This document shows positions 8,441-17,900 of a stretch of DNA of 64,000 nucleotides, in pieces (the stretch's first letter is position 1; each line of letters starts with the position of its first letter). Made by a program: the position numbers and the translations under genes. Under the pieces are notes generated by a model. That model searched no databases and had not been told where the DNA came from. It saw only the letters and a program-made list of their open reading frames with translations. The stretch is from Alphaproteobacteria bacterium (lineage in GTDB: Bacteria > Pseudomonadota > Alphaproteobacteria > Rs-D84): positions 51,764 through 115,763 of the forward strand of contig JAGCVZ010000011.1 in the NCBI GenBank assembly GCA_017962125.1, in the 5' to 3' direction.

Positions 8441-9913
8441 TTATATCAACGACCTCCCGGTCATTTCCGCCGGCGGCGTCACCCCCAGCAACTTCAAAAT
8501 CGTTGGGGCAATATCGGCAAGGCCACCGTTCTTTATTTTTTTATACTTTGGTTCGCTTACCAAAATTGCGCGTACTTTGTTATTGGTATGCGCGGTCCAA
8601 GGTGCATTTGCCTTTTCATCCCACATTTTTTCCGCGTTTCCATGGTCCGCGATAATAAGCATCTTGCCATCGACCGAAAGCACCGCTGGCACTATCTGGG
8701 CCAATTGTTTATCTAAACATTCCATCGCCCGCACTGTCGCCGCTTCGTTCCCGGTATGCCCGACCATGTCGCCGTTGGCAAAGTTCAACATGATGGCATC
8801 AAACTTTCCAATACGTGGTAAAAGTGCCGCCGTAATTTCATTCGCCGACATTTCCGGCTTCATATCAAATGTTGCAACCGCCGGCGAATCAATCAGGACT
8901 TTTTCTTCGTTCGGGTAATCAATTGTCCGTTCCGCATCCATAAAATATGTTACATGATTGTACTTTTCTGTTTCCGCAATTCTTAATTGCGATAATCCCG
9001 CCGCCGCGACAATATCACCCAAAGTGTTTTCCACCGGGATATCTGCTAGCAGTGCAGGGCAATGTTCATTTAACCCTTCGCCATATTGTGAAAAGCACAA
9101 TATATGCGCGTGCGTCTGTAACATTGCGCGAACGATTTGCCGTGCCCGATCACTGCGATAATTACCGAAGACAAAACCATCTTTGCTGGTAATTGGTGTT
9201 GGATTGATAATTGTCGGTTTGATAAATTCGTCCATCACGCCTGCGGCATAGGACCGTTTGATTGCATCCTCTATCGTTGGCGCCGATGTGTCCGCGCGCG
9301 CATTTGCAATCGCATTAAACGCCAACTCTGTTCTATCCATATTTTTATTCCGATCCATCGTCCAATAACGCCCGGACACAGTTCCAAAAAACGCCCGTCC
9401 ATCAGCAAAATACGGTGTCAACATGCGTTTAATGGTTCTAACATATTTCAGTGCCGATTTTGGGGGCGTATCACGACCATCCGCGATAAAGTGAATACAC
9501 ACCTTTAATTTCGAATCCAAAATATATTTCATAATCTTTACTTCGTCACGCACGTCCGCATGCACGCGCCCATCGGACATTAACCCTGCAAAGTGCACAA
9601 TTCCACCATCCCGCCGAACATCACTAACAAATTTGTTCAACGGTTCGTTCTTTGTCCAATCTTCACGCGCAAAACGCAACAGATATTGCATGACCACGCG
9701 CCCAGCCCCAATACAGATATGCCCAACCTCTGAATTTCCCATAAGATTTCCCGGCAACCCAACTGCTGTGCCGGATGCGCGCAAAAGTGAATTTGGATAC
9801 TTTTTTATCAACCCATTAAAAAAAGGCATTTTTGCCATAGCCACCGCATTATGCGCACGCGCCGGATTATAGCCAACGCCATCCAAAATACATAAAACAA
9901 CTGTCTTTTTCAT
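8441..9913 (-). CDS. gpmI: 2,3-bisphosphoglycerate-independent phosphoglycerate mutase
   Basis: A 490-residue cofactor-independent phosphoglycerate mutase of the alkaline-phosphatase superfamily. It interconverts 3- and 2-phosphoglycerate in glycolysis. The metal site near the N-terminus is in CILDGVGYN, the catalytic serine is in GNSEVGH, and the C-terminal metal ligands are in DHGNAEKMWD. Two Mn ions are normally bound. The start at 9913 is chosen because GGAGAAAAGAT precedes the ATG. The open frame runs a further 45 codons upstream without support and would overlap the divergent XRE gene. Confidence 0.96.
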   Translation of the reverse strand: MKKTVVLCILDGVGYNPARAHNAVAMAKMPFFNGLIKKYPNSLLRASGTAVGLPGNLMGNSEVGHICIGAGRVVMQYLLRFAREDWTKNEPLNKFVSDVRRDGGIVHFAGLMSDGRVHADVRDEVKIMKYILDSKLKVCIHFIADGRDTPPKSALKYVRTIKRMLTPYFADGRAFFGTVSGRYWTMDRNKNMDRTELAFNAIANARADTSAPTIEDAIKRSYAAGVMDEFIKPTIINPTPITSKDGFVFGNYRSDRARQIVRAMLQTHAHILCFSQYGEGLNEHCPALLADIPVENTLGDIVAAAGLSQLRIAETEKYNHVTYFMDAERTIDYPNEEKVLIDSPAVATFDMKPEMSANEITAALLPRIGKFDAIMLNFANGDMVGHTGNEAATVRAMECLDKQLAQIVPAVLSVDGKMLIIADHGNAEKMWDEKANAPWTAHTNNKVRAILVSEPKYKKIKNGGLADIAPTILKLLGVTPPAEMTGRSLI

Positions 9914-9990
9914 ATCTTTTCTCCTGTATCTAAAACATAATAACACAAGGCTTTTTTGATTGCAAAACAAAAAGAAACAGTGTATAAACA

Positions 9991-10010
9991 GTATAGGAAA
10001 CCTATCATAC
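9991..10010. promoter_or_regulatory. Dyad symmetry upstream of XRE regulator, possible operator
   Basis: GTATAGG (9991-9997), AAA, then CCTATCATAC forms an inverted repeat (ATAGG/CCTAT core) 14 to 33 bases before the regulator start, in the gap shared with gpmI. XRE regulators often bind such short dyads near their own promoters. This is inference from position and symmetry only. Confidence 0.35.
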
Positions 10011-10023
10011 AAAAGGGCGAAAA

Positions 10024-10437
10024 ATGTCTGGCAAAGTTTATGTACCATCTACGGTTGATCAACACATTGGCAAACGCATGCAATTACGTCGCATGATGAT
10101 GGGGTTATCATTAAAAGATTTGGCTCACGTTTGTGGGGTTACATTTCAACAGATTCAAAAATATGAAAGTGCGGACAATCGCATATCTGCATCGCGTCTA
10201 TTTGAAATAGGACGCGCAATGCAGACTCCGGTTTCGTTCTTTTTTGTTGGACTGCCTGGGAACATGCCCGATGAAACAAAAACCAGTCGTTCTATTCACG
10301 TCCATTCACCAAGTTCGGACGATCCATTAATTCGCACAGAAAGCCTGGAATTAATCCGTATGTACTGGAAACTGGCCAATGATAAACAACGCGAATCCGT
10401 TATGAATTTATTAAAATCACTGGTTGGTAACGAATAA
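10024..10437 (+). CDS. XRE-family transcriptional regulator
   Basis: A 137-residue DNA-binding protein. A Cro/CI-type helix-turn-helix covers about residues 16-70: LRRMMMGLSLKDLA, then VTFQQIQKYE as the recognition helix region, then the RISASRLFEIG helix. A 65-residue C-terminal tail has no recognisable sensor domain and ends in a helical, charged stretch. This layout (HTH plus short acidic/basic tail) is common in Alphaproteobacteria for small regulators with unknown ligands. The AAGGG box before the ATG supports the start. It is divergent from gpmI across about 110 bp that contains a dyad. Confidence 0.9.
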   Translation: MSGKVYVPSTVDQHIGKRMQLRRMMMGLSLKDLAHVCGVTFQQIQKYESADNRISASRLFEIGRAMQTPVSFFFVGLPGNMPDETKTSRSIHVHSPSSDDPLIRTESLELIRMYWKLANDKQRESVMNLLKSLVGNE

Positions 10438-10487
10438 TTTTTCTTTTGGTTGCCCCCAAAAACACGTTTCATACACGCCACATATTA

Positions 10488-12863
10488 CTAGTCATCGCCA
10501 CCGAAAAGGATATAACAGGCCCCGTTTTCATAATATCCACCTAATTGTGTGCACTTCATTTCGTACCACGCGGCCTTGAACAAACATTGTTCGTGTTGCT
10601 TATCCCATTCTGTCAATATCTCTTCTTCTGAACCTGTATTGTAATCCTCGCACGCAATACGTGCCGAATTTTCATAGCAACATCCCCACTCATTTGAAGC
10701 ACTATTAGCAGATCCACGACCAAAAACCTCATCATAAAAAACACCAAGAGTATCGCCAATTTCCGCATCGCAACTTTGATTATACCAATGCCCATCCAAG
10801 CCTTCACAAATATCAGCCAGTTCATACTTTATATCTTCCTGTATATCCGATAGCGCCGAACCAACATATGTTCCCAACTGTGATTCCAATCGAGTTTGTG
10901 TTCCCTCCTGTGCGGTTGGATCTTTACAGTAATCATTAATAAAATTATTTATAACGTATCTCAAACTCATAGGATCCGATTCGTTACCATTCTCTGGCTC
11001 AACATGCATCCCTTTGCACTTATACGGATAATTATGCTTGCCATCATCTGGGGTACAAAGCTCTTTCAGATAATTGTCAACCGCCGCCTTACACTTTTCA
11101 ACAACCGTCAAATCATCTACAACCTGGACATAGTTTATCAAAGATTCTAACCCACATTGTTTTGCCGCATTTGCATCGCCTTTGAAATGTCCCTGAGGGT
11201 CGAACTCGCAAGTCTTGTCACCCCGCCGATATAATGCTGCACACGCAACAACCCGATCCATGCAATTATCCCGCGCAACATACCTTCCCAGCGCCCCAGC
11301 CGTTATTGCTGTTTCCTTGCTGCCTAAATTAATAATTGATTGTGACTGAGCATCATAACATTCTGCAATCGTATCAACACAAGATGATTTGACTTCGTCA
11401 ACTTTGTTTGCAATAGCCTGAGCAATTTCTATAATTGCGGTTCGTTTAAATTCCGACCAAACAATATCCGCGATATTACGACAAGTATCAAGCTGCGGAT
11501 CCACATATTTATTAGTACGATATCTCTCTAAAAAGTTATTAAAATCAGGATTTGCAGTCACAACATCTGTCCCCATATCACCCAAAGTTATTAAATTTTC
11601 CAATTCAAAAAACCACGGTCTATAGTCGTCTATTGGATTCCCAGTCGCTGGATTAATATACTTGCCTGTCGGATCAAGGCATCGTTTATATTTTTCCCCG
11701 CACGCCGTATCTGCTAACATCGCCGTCCTAACCTTCGCCAAACATTCATTTACGTCCGCCGAATTATGTGTCCGATAATCCTCTAGTCGTGCTTCTCGCA
11801 AATACTTTTCCGCCGTTCGCACCGCCTGGGCCACAGTTTCTTTTTTCTTGTTTAATGCCTTTTCATACGTATTACAATCCTGGGTTATAAGTATGTTATA
11901 AGAACTGCGCGACATAGTAAATACCGCATTATTTTCACACATATTTTGACTAAGGCGTGAACACTGCCGTTGTGCCGCATTAAATAATGCCGTACCTTCA
12001 AGAGTGGACAAATCCTGACCATCATTATTATCAAATAAAGAGAACCCACCATCTGACCAAACATCATCAAAATCAGTAGAAAAATCCAAATCCAAAATGC
12101 CAAGCGACCCTGTTGAATTTGGAACGTTTGACTTACCACCCCCCGATAATAAATTAGTTATATCTTCTAATAATTTTGCCGATGCACTGGTATCGCGTTT
12201 TATTGCTGCCTCGCCAATAGTTGCTGAATACATTGCTTCAACTTCTTCTGCGCTTTTATCCACCGCCTCAAGATTATTATCCTGAAATTGTTGCAACATT
12301 ATCATCGCTTCATCCAAAGACTCTTCTATGTTACGAAAAGTTGTGAATCTATCACTACAAAAACAACGCCGATAAGTATCATTCGCATTGGCGCACATTT
12401 GATCCATACACGTCGCATACGATTCGCGGCATTCGGCATACCCCGAACCAATTTTACTCAAATCATTGAACACCGCCGTTGCGCGGGCAGTTTTTGCTGC
12501 GCGTGACATTCCCGCCACAGAACCCGTTGCGCTGCGCGATACAGAACGTGGATTAGCCTTTTGTGGCACCCCAGAACGCGATATAGACACATGTTCTGTT
12601 CCACCCCGTCCCGAATCCGCCAAAACACGAGTTCCTCCCCCGGATATAGCATTTCTTGATTGTAACGAACGGGTTTGCGCCCCTACGCGCATGCGCGTAC
12701 TACCCACCGCACGGCGCGACAGTGCGCCAACAGTCGCCGTCCGCGACATCACTTTCGCATCAGGTTTAACAGACAACGAACGGGGATTCCTGGCCGTTTC
12801 AGCCATAGCAAAGCCAAACACAGCAAGCACAAAACAAACAAAAGCCCCCATCCTTTTTAACAA
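10488..12863 (-). CDS. Secreted Cys-rich protein, paralogue of the 883-residue protein at 45.2 kb
   Basis: A 791-residue exported protein of unknown function. The preferred start is a TTG at 12863: AGGGAG lies 6 bases upstream of it, while the internal ATG (12851) has none at proper spacing. A signal peptide ends near AMA-ETARN. The next 110 residues are Arg/Ser/Thr/Ala-rich, basic and low-complexity. A conserved domain then starts with paired cysteines, CRESYATCMDQMC and YRRCFCSDR, and repeated cysteine pairs continue to the C-terminus (for example CGEKYKRC, CVDTIAEC). The same order of motifs occurs in 45198-47849 (CKSAYFQCMDQFC, YRRCSCSSR, CGSNYHRC), so the two are paralogues. Many disulphides and a periplasmic or surface location are inferred. 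Confidence 0.85.
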   Translation of the reverse strand: MLKRMGAFVCFVLAVFGFAMAETARNPRSLSVKPDAKVMSRTATVGALSRRAVGSTRMRVGAQTRSLQSRNAISGGGTRVLADSGRGGTEHVSISRSGVPQKANPRSVSRSATGSVAGMSRAAKTARATAVFNDLSKIGSGYAECRESYATCMDQMCANANDTYRRCFCSDRFTTFRNIEESLDEAMIMLQQFQDNNLEAVDKSAEEVEAMYSATIGEAAIKRDTSASAKLLEDITNLLSGGGKSNVPNSTGSLGILDLDFSTDFDDVWSDGGFSLFDNNDGQDLSTLEGTALFNAAQRQCSRLSQNMCENNAVFTMSRSSYNILITQDCNTYEKALNKKKETVAQAVRTAEKYLREARLEDYRTHNSADVNECLAKVRTAMLADTACGEKYKRCLDPTGKYINPATGNPIDDYRPWFFELENLITLGDMGTDVVTANPDFNNFLERYRTNKYVDPQLDTCRNIADIVWSEFKRTAIIEIAQAIANKVDEVKSSCVDTIAECYDAQSQSIINLGSKETAITAGALGRYVARDNCMDRVVACAALYRRGDKTCEFDPQGHFKGDANAAKQCGLESLINYVQVVDDLTVVEKCKAAVDNYLKELCTPDDGKHNYPYKCKGMHVEPENGNESDPMSLRYVINNFINDYCKDPTAQEGTQTRLESQLGTYVGSALSDIQEDIKYELADICEGLDGHWYNQSCDAEIGDTLGVFYDEVFGRGSANSASNEWGCCYENSARIACEDYNTGSEEEILTEWDKQHEQCLFKAAWYEMKCTQLGGYYENGACYILFGGDD

Positions 12864-12920
12864 AAATCACTCCCTGTTGTTGCAATTATACAAAAAACAG
12901 CAAATTTAATCAAGACAACA

Positions 12921-13496
12921 TTATTCTATGCAACAATTAACCGTCTTTTTGACCCAATCACCAAGTTTTTGAACGGCCGTCTTTGATTTAACCATTTCTT
13001 CTTTTACAGATTTCTCGGCTTTTTTATCAGTTTTAACCACAGAATCATACAAAACAGGTTCCATTTTTTTTACACCTGTTAAATCTATCATATCCATATT
13101 TAGCCCCCAAAACAAAGAATACAACTCATATGCTTTGGCGAACATTTTTTCAGCATCGGATTTATTTCCAACGCCCATAGCCTTGGTTCCAACCTCGTAC
13201 AAACGCATAGATGCCGCCAACAAATGTTTTGATATACACCACACTTCGGCACCATCGTGCTTGTTTTTATCAACGATTCGTTCCATAAGTTCCTTGCGCA
13301 TATTTCGAACAACATTTATCAAATCATAAAACCCAGTTTTCTTGGTTTTTGCGCCGCTAAAAAAGAAATGCTCTTCCAATGACACAAGATTCATAAGCGC
13401 AATGGACAAATCTTGGTCAGACGATAAATCAAGTGGATTCAATTTCTTGGAATCGTCAATTTTTTTTACCATTTCTTCCAAAGACATTTTTTTCAT
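12921..13496 (-). CDS. Hypothetical helical protein, 191 residues
   Basis: An unrecognised protein with a good AAAAGGGGA box before its ATG. It is strongly helical and Lys-rich, with no signal peptide or membrane segment. Two cysteines close the C-terminus (NCCIE). It follows the membrane protein gene at 13516-14064 on the same strand with only 19 bp between, so the two are probably co-transcribed. It precedes the secreted Cys-rich protein gene. Confidence 0.7.
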   Translation of the reverse strand: MKKMSLEEMVKKIDDSKKLNPLDLSSDQDLSIALMNLVSLEEHFFFSGAKTKKTGFYDLINVVRNMRKELMERIVDKNKHDGAEVWCISKHLLAASMRLYEVGTKAMGVGNKSDAEKMFAKAYELYSLFWGLNMDMIDLTGVKKMEPVLYDSVVKTDKKAEKSVKEEMVKSKTAVQKLGDWVKKTVNCCIE

Positions 13497-13515
13497 ATTT
13501 TCCCCTTTTATTTTA

Positions 13516-14064
13516 TTAGCACAAAACTATCCCGATTGTCGGTAGATATTTTATAATCAACCAAAAAACAAGTGTCATCAACAGCAACCCCGCAAAGGGC
13601 ATAACAACCTTTTGAAACGGAAACAAAGCATGCCCACCATTATTGCGCTTTATACGCATGTACCACAATTCCATCAATATAAACACTATCGCGCCAACCA
13701 AAACACCAAGCAAGAATTGGTCAATGCCCCACATACAGTTTTCCCACCACTTTACAATCGGATTCCCGCGTGGCACAAAATACACACCTGCAAGCAAACC
13801 AACATAAATGATAACATTTAATAAATACCAAAACCAACCCGTTACATTATGCCGATGCATATAATTTGCTGTCCAACCAATAAGAGACACCGTCAACCCA
13901 CCAGCCCAAAGACCAGTAATAACATCTTTGACCCCAAGCATACGCATACCTTCCAACCCCGCACCAATCGCAATTGTACAAACAGGGCAAACCGCATCCG
14001 CCACCGAAACAATACAAAGCGCACCAAAACACGCAAAAATCGCCAAATTCAAATATTTTCTCAT
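13516..14064 (-). CDS. Multi-pass membrane protein with an N-terminal CPVC motif
   Basis: A 182-residue protein starting at 14064, where AAGGAAAGG precedes the ATG. The first hydrophobic segment looks like a signal peptide or first helix (about 4-23). It is followed directly by a Cys-Pro-Val-Cys motif (about 25-28) and AIGAGLEGMRMLG. About four or five more membrane segments follow. A CxxC just after the first helix would sit on the periplasmic side if the helix is N-in, suggesting a thiol or metal-handling role; this is inference. I recall similar uncharacterised proteins with a VCPVCT start, but cannot name a family. Probably co-transcribed with 12921-13496. Confidence 0.75.
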   Translation of the reverse strand: MRKYLNLAIFACFGALCIVSVADAVCPVCTIAIGAGLEGMRMLGVKDVITGLWAGGLTVSLIGWTANYMHRHNVTGWFWYLLNVIIYVGLLAGVYFVPRGNPIVKWWENCMWGIDQFLLGVLVGAIVFILMELWYMRIKRNNGGHALFPFQKVVMPFAGLLLMTLVFWLIIKYLPTIGIVLC

Positions 14065-14125
14065 ATTCCTTTCCTTGTATTTTATAACTCTTTCCTCGCA
14101 TGCTACAAAAAACACTGTCGCCGGG

Positions 14126-14974
14126 TCAACACAATTTTATAACCCCACGCATATGGGCACTGCGCGCACGCGGATTTTTTTCCAATTCCGCATCAGTTGG
14201 CGTTTGCGCCCGCATCAATTCAAATCGTGGTGTTTCAATCACCGGCATACGCGCATCACCAGTTGCCATCGTCCAATCACGAAAAGTATTTTTCACAATT
14301 CTGTCTTCTATTGAATGAAATGTTACACATATACACCGCCCACCAACATTTAACAACCCTGGCACCGCATCCAATGCGCGCGTAATTTCGCCAATTTCAT
14401 CATTTAGCGCAATACGCAGTGCTTGAAACACTGGCGCGATATCGCGCGGATTATGAATCAAACCTTTTAATTCAAACGTGGTTTGTGGCATTTTATCCTT
14501 TATCGCGCACGCGATAGCATGGGCAGGGCGCACATCACCAAAATTCCGCAAAATCTTTGTTAAATCATCCACCGTCCAAACATCGAACATATCCACAATT
14601 GTCGGACCATCAATCGACATGCGCATATCAAGTGGCGCATCCGCACGAAAAGAAAACCCACGTGCCGCATCATCAATCTGCATCGAAGATATACCCAAAT
14701 CAAAAACAATTACATCAAACCGCTCATCCAATTCAGCCATCGATGAAAACCTTTTCGGAACAAAACGAAAGCGCACACCAAATTCATCGGCAAACTTTTC
14801 CGCCACCCCAATAACCGTTGGATCCCTATCAAACGCGGTAACAATCGCACCCGCGTCTAAAAACGCGCGACTATATCCGCCCGCACCAAAAGTCGCATCC
14901 AACACACGCGCATTCGCCACATCGCCGGCGGCACGCATTACCGAATCCAACAAAACCGGAATATGTTTCATCAT
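14126..14974 (-). CDS. rsmH: 16S rRNA (cytosine-1402 N4)-methyltransferase RsmH
   Basis: A 282-residue SAM-dependent methyltransferase of the MraW family, slightly shorter than the usual 300 or so. It starts HIPVLLDSV, has the SAM motif DATFGAGGYSRAFL and the DLGISSMQID region, and ends with the conserved VISFHSLED-like stretch seen here as CVTFHSIEDRIVK. It methylates C1402 in the decoding centre. Its ATG overlaps the dnaE stop (ATGA at 14974-14971), indicating translational coupling. In most bacteria rsmH heads the dcw cell-division cluster after mraZ; here it is the last gene after dnaE, with no ftsL or ftsI. Confidence 0.95.
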   Translation of the reverse strand: MMKHIPVLLDSVMRAAGDVANARVLDATFGAGGYSRAFLDAGAIVTAFDRDPTVIGVAEKFADEFGVRFRFVPKRFSSMAELDERFDVIVFDLGISSMQIDDAARGFSFRADAPLDMRMSIDGPTIVDMFDVWTVDDLTKILRNFGDVRPAHAIACAIKDKMPQTTFELKGLIHNPRDIAPVFQALRIALNDEIGEITRALDAVPGLLNVGGRCICVTFHSIEDRIVKNTFRDWTMATGDARMPVIETPRFELMRAQTPTDAELEKNPRARSAHMRGVIKLC

Positions 14975-17900
14975 TCTATATCCACCTTTATTCCCAAACC
15001 GGTAAAATCCGCCACCGTATTTTTCCCAAGTTCCACGCCGCCATTGATTGCAAGCGTCGTCTTTTTATCGCCCGAATACAGATTCAACACAACCTTGGTC
15101 CGGCCAGGCGACAGGGTTGCAAGCGCCTTTTTAATATCAACCAACACATTTTTATTGCGAATATCAAGTGTGATTTTCTTTGCAATTTGCGCCACCCACG
15201 CGGCAAGCGGTATCACAGAATCAACAAAGACCGAAACCCTATCATCCTTATTTGACAACCGCCCACACAGCACAACCGCATTTTCTGTTGCAACAATTGG
15301 CATTAAAGTGGACACAGCATCACCAAAGGCAATTGCATCAATACTTCCACTACTATCCGATGCATTGATAGTTAACATTTCTTTGCCCGCCTTGGTTTTA
15401 CGATGAGAATAAGAGCCTACATTCGCCGCAATTTTCACATTCGTACGATCCGGCATTTCGGCAAGCTTTTCACTGGTTGCCAAATTTTCCCGCTCTATTA
15501 AATGTCTATATTGATCCAAAGGATGCGCTGATATGTAAAACCCAAGCGCAGATAATTCATTTTCTAATTTTTGTCCAAACGACCAAGGTGCCGTTTTAAC
15601 AAGATTTTTGGCAAGTCGATCTTCGGATACATCATCTTCAACCGTATTTGCAAACAACGAAAGTGAATTCGCAGATTCTTTGGATTTTGATGCATAAGAT
15701 AAAATTGCATCAGCATTCATAAATATCTCTGCCCGATTTGGATTTATAGAATCCAGCACGCCCACCTTGGCAAACGCCTCTAAAATTCGTTTATTCATTA
15801 TCGGTGCGCACCGTTTTGCAAAGTCGGTTATATTTTTAAACGGCCCCTTGGCACGTTCCGCAATTATCGCATCAGTCGCCGCGACACCAACACCTTTGAT
15901 TGCCGCCAAAGCATAAACTATCTTGCCATCAACCACCGTAAACAACGATTCACTTTTATTTATATCTGGCGGGACGATTTCGATACCAAAATTAGATTTT
16001 GCATCATCAACAAATAAAGACAACTGATCTGTATCATTCATATTACTAGACATAGATGCAGCCAAAAATTCTGGCGTATAATGTGCTTTTAAATAAGCAC
16101 ATTGATTTGCAACAATCGAATAGGCGATAGCATGTGATTTATTAAACGCATATTTCGCAAATTCTTTAAACTTTTCCCACAAATCTTTTGCCGTTGCCTC
16201 GTCCAGCGTTCCTTCTTTTTTGCAACCTTCCTGAAATTTTACTTCCAATTTTGCCAACAATTCCAATTTCTTTTTACCCATTGCCTTGCGCACTGTATCA
16301 GATTCACCGCGCGTAAACCCAGCAAGAGCCCGCGTAAGTTGCATAACTTGTTCTTGATAAACAATGATACCATACGTTTCTTTTAATATAGGCTCTGCCT
16401 TTGGGTGAACATATTCGATTTTTTCTTCACCATGCATACGCGCAATAAATTGCGGAATAAAAGCGATTGGCCCCGGACGGTTCAGTGCATTTAAAGCAGA
16501 TATTTCTAGAAAACTTGTCGGATGCATTTTCCGCAAAGTTTGCTGAACAAACGGGGCATCAAATTGGAATATACCTTCGGTCATACCCGATTGCCAAAGT
16601 TCCAATGTCTTTTTATCATCCGTGGGAATTTCATCAAGTATCACATTGATACGACGTGTTTTTTGAATAAGTTTCGTTGCATATTTCAACACAACTAATG
16701 TTTCCAACCCCAAGAAGTCGAACTTTATCAAACCCGCCGATTCCAAATAATGCCCATCAAATTGACACGATGGCAAAGGATTAGCTGGGTCACGATACAC
16801 AGGCGCAATTTTCGTCGTAGGCCGGTCTCCGATAACCACCCCACACGCATGCTGTCCCAAATTCCTAAACGACCCTTCTAATTGTTCGGCAATAGAAACT
16901 ACCTTGTTCATATCGGAATCTGTGTTCAACACACTTTGAATTTCTTGCGACGTATCAACGGCTTCTTTCAAAGTCTTCGCATCCATAGGTATCATCTTTG
17001 AAAGTCTGTCAGACTTTGAATACGGCATACCGTAAACACGTCCAATATCACGAATTGCACCACGCGCTTGAAGACTTCCAAATGTAATAATACGACATAC
17101 AGAATCATGGCCATACTTATCACAAATATATGCCAAAACTTGTTCGATTCCAGTCGGCTCAAAATCCACATCGAAATCGGGCATAGAAATACGATCAGGA
17201 TTTAAAAAACGCTCGAACAATAAACCATACTTTAAAGGGTTGACGTGAGTAATCCCCATCGCCCAAGCCACAATAGATCCCGCACCCGAACCACGACCGG
17301 GTCCCGTTAAAATATCATGTTTACGGCACCAGTCAATATAGTCCGCGACGATAAGAAAATATCCCGGAAACCCCATACCAATAATAACATCCAACTCATA
17401 CTTTGCTTGATCAAAATACGGCTCAGTATCAGTGATATTCTGCTGTTTTAACCGCTCAGTCAAACCATTCATCGTCATATCACGCAACATCTGACACTCT
17501 GATTCAAAATTATCACCAAAACGTGGTAAAAGTGGTTTTTCATGAACATTAACAAAAAACGCGCATCGCCTAGCAATTTGCACCGTGTTTTCTATCGCCT
17601 CTGGCAAATCAGAAAACAATTCACACATTTCCGTCGTGGTTTTAAAATATTGTTCCGAAGATTTACGCGGTCTTTCTGGATCGATAACCTTGGTTTGTTC
17701 CAACACACACCCCAACGCATCCATCGCCTCATAATCCGATAGATGCGCAAAACAAACATCATTTGTCGCAACAATCGGTATATTTAAAGTTTTTGCAATT
17801 TCTAAAAAATATGGCTCTGTTTTTATTTCATTTTCCAAACCGTGTCGTTGAATTTCTATATAAAATCTATCACCAAAAATTTTAAGAAATTGCTGCGCAT

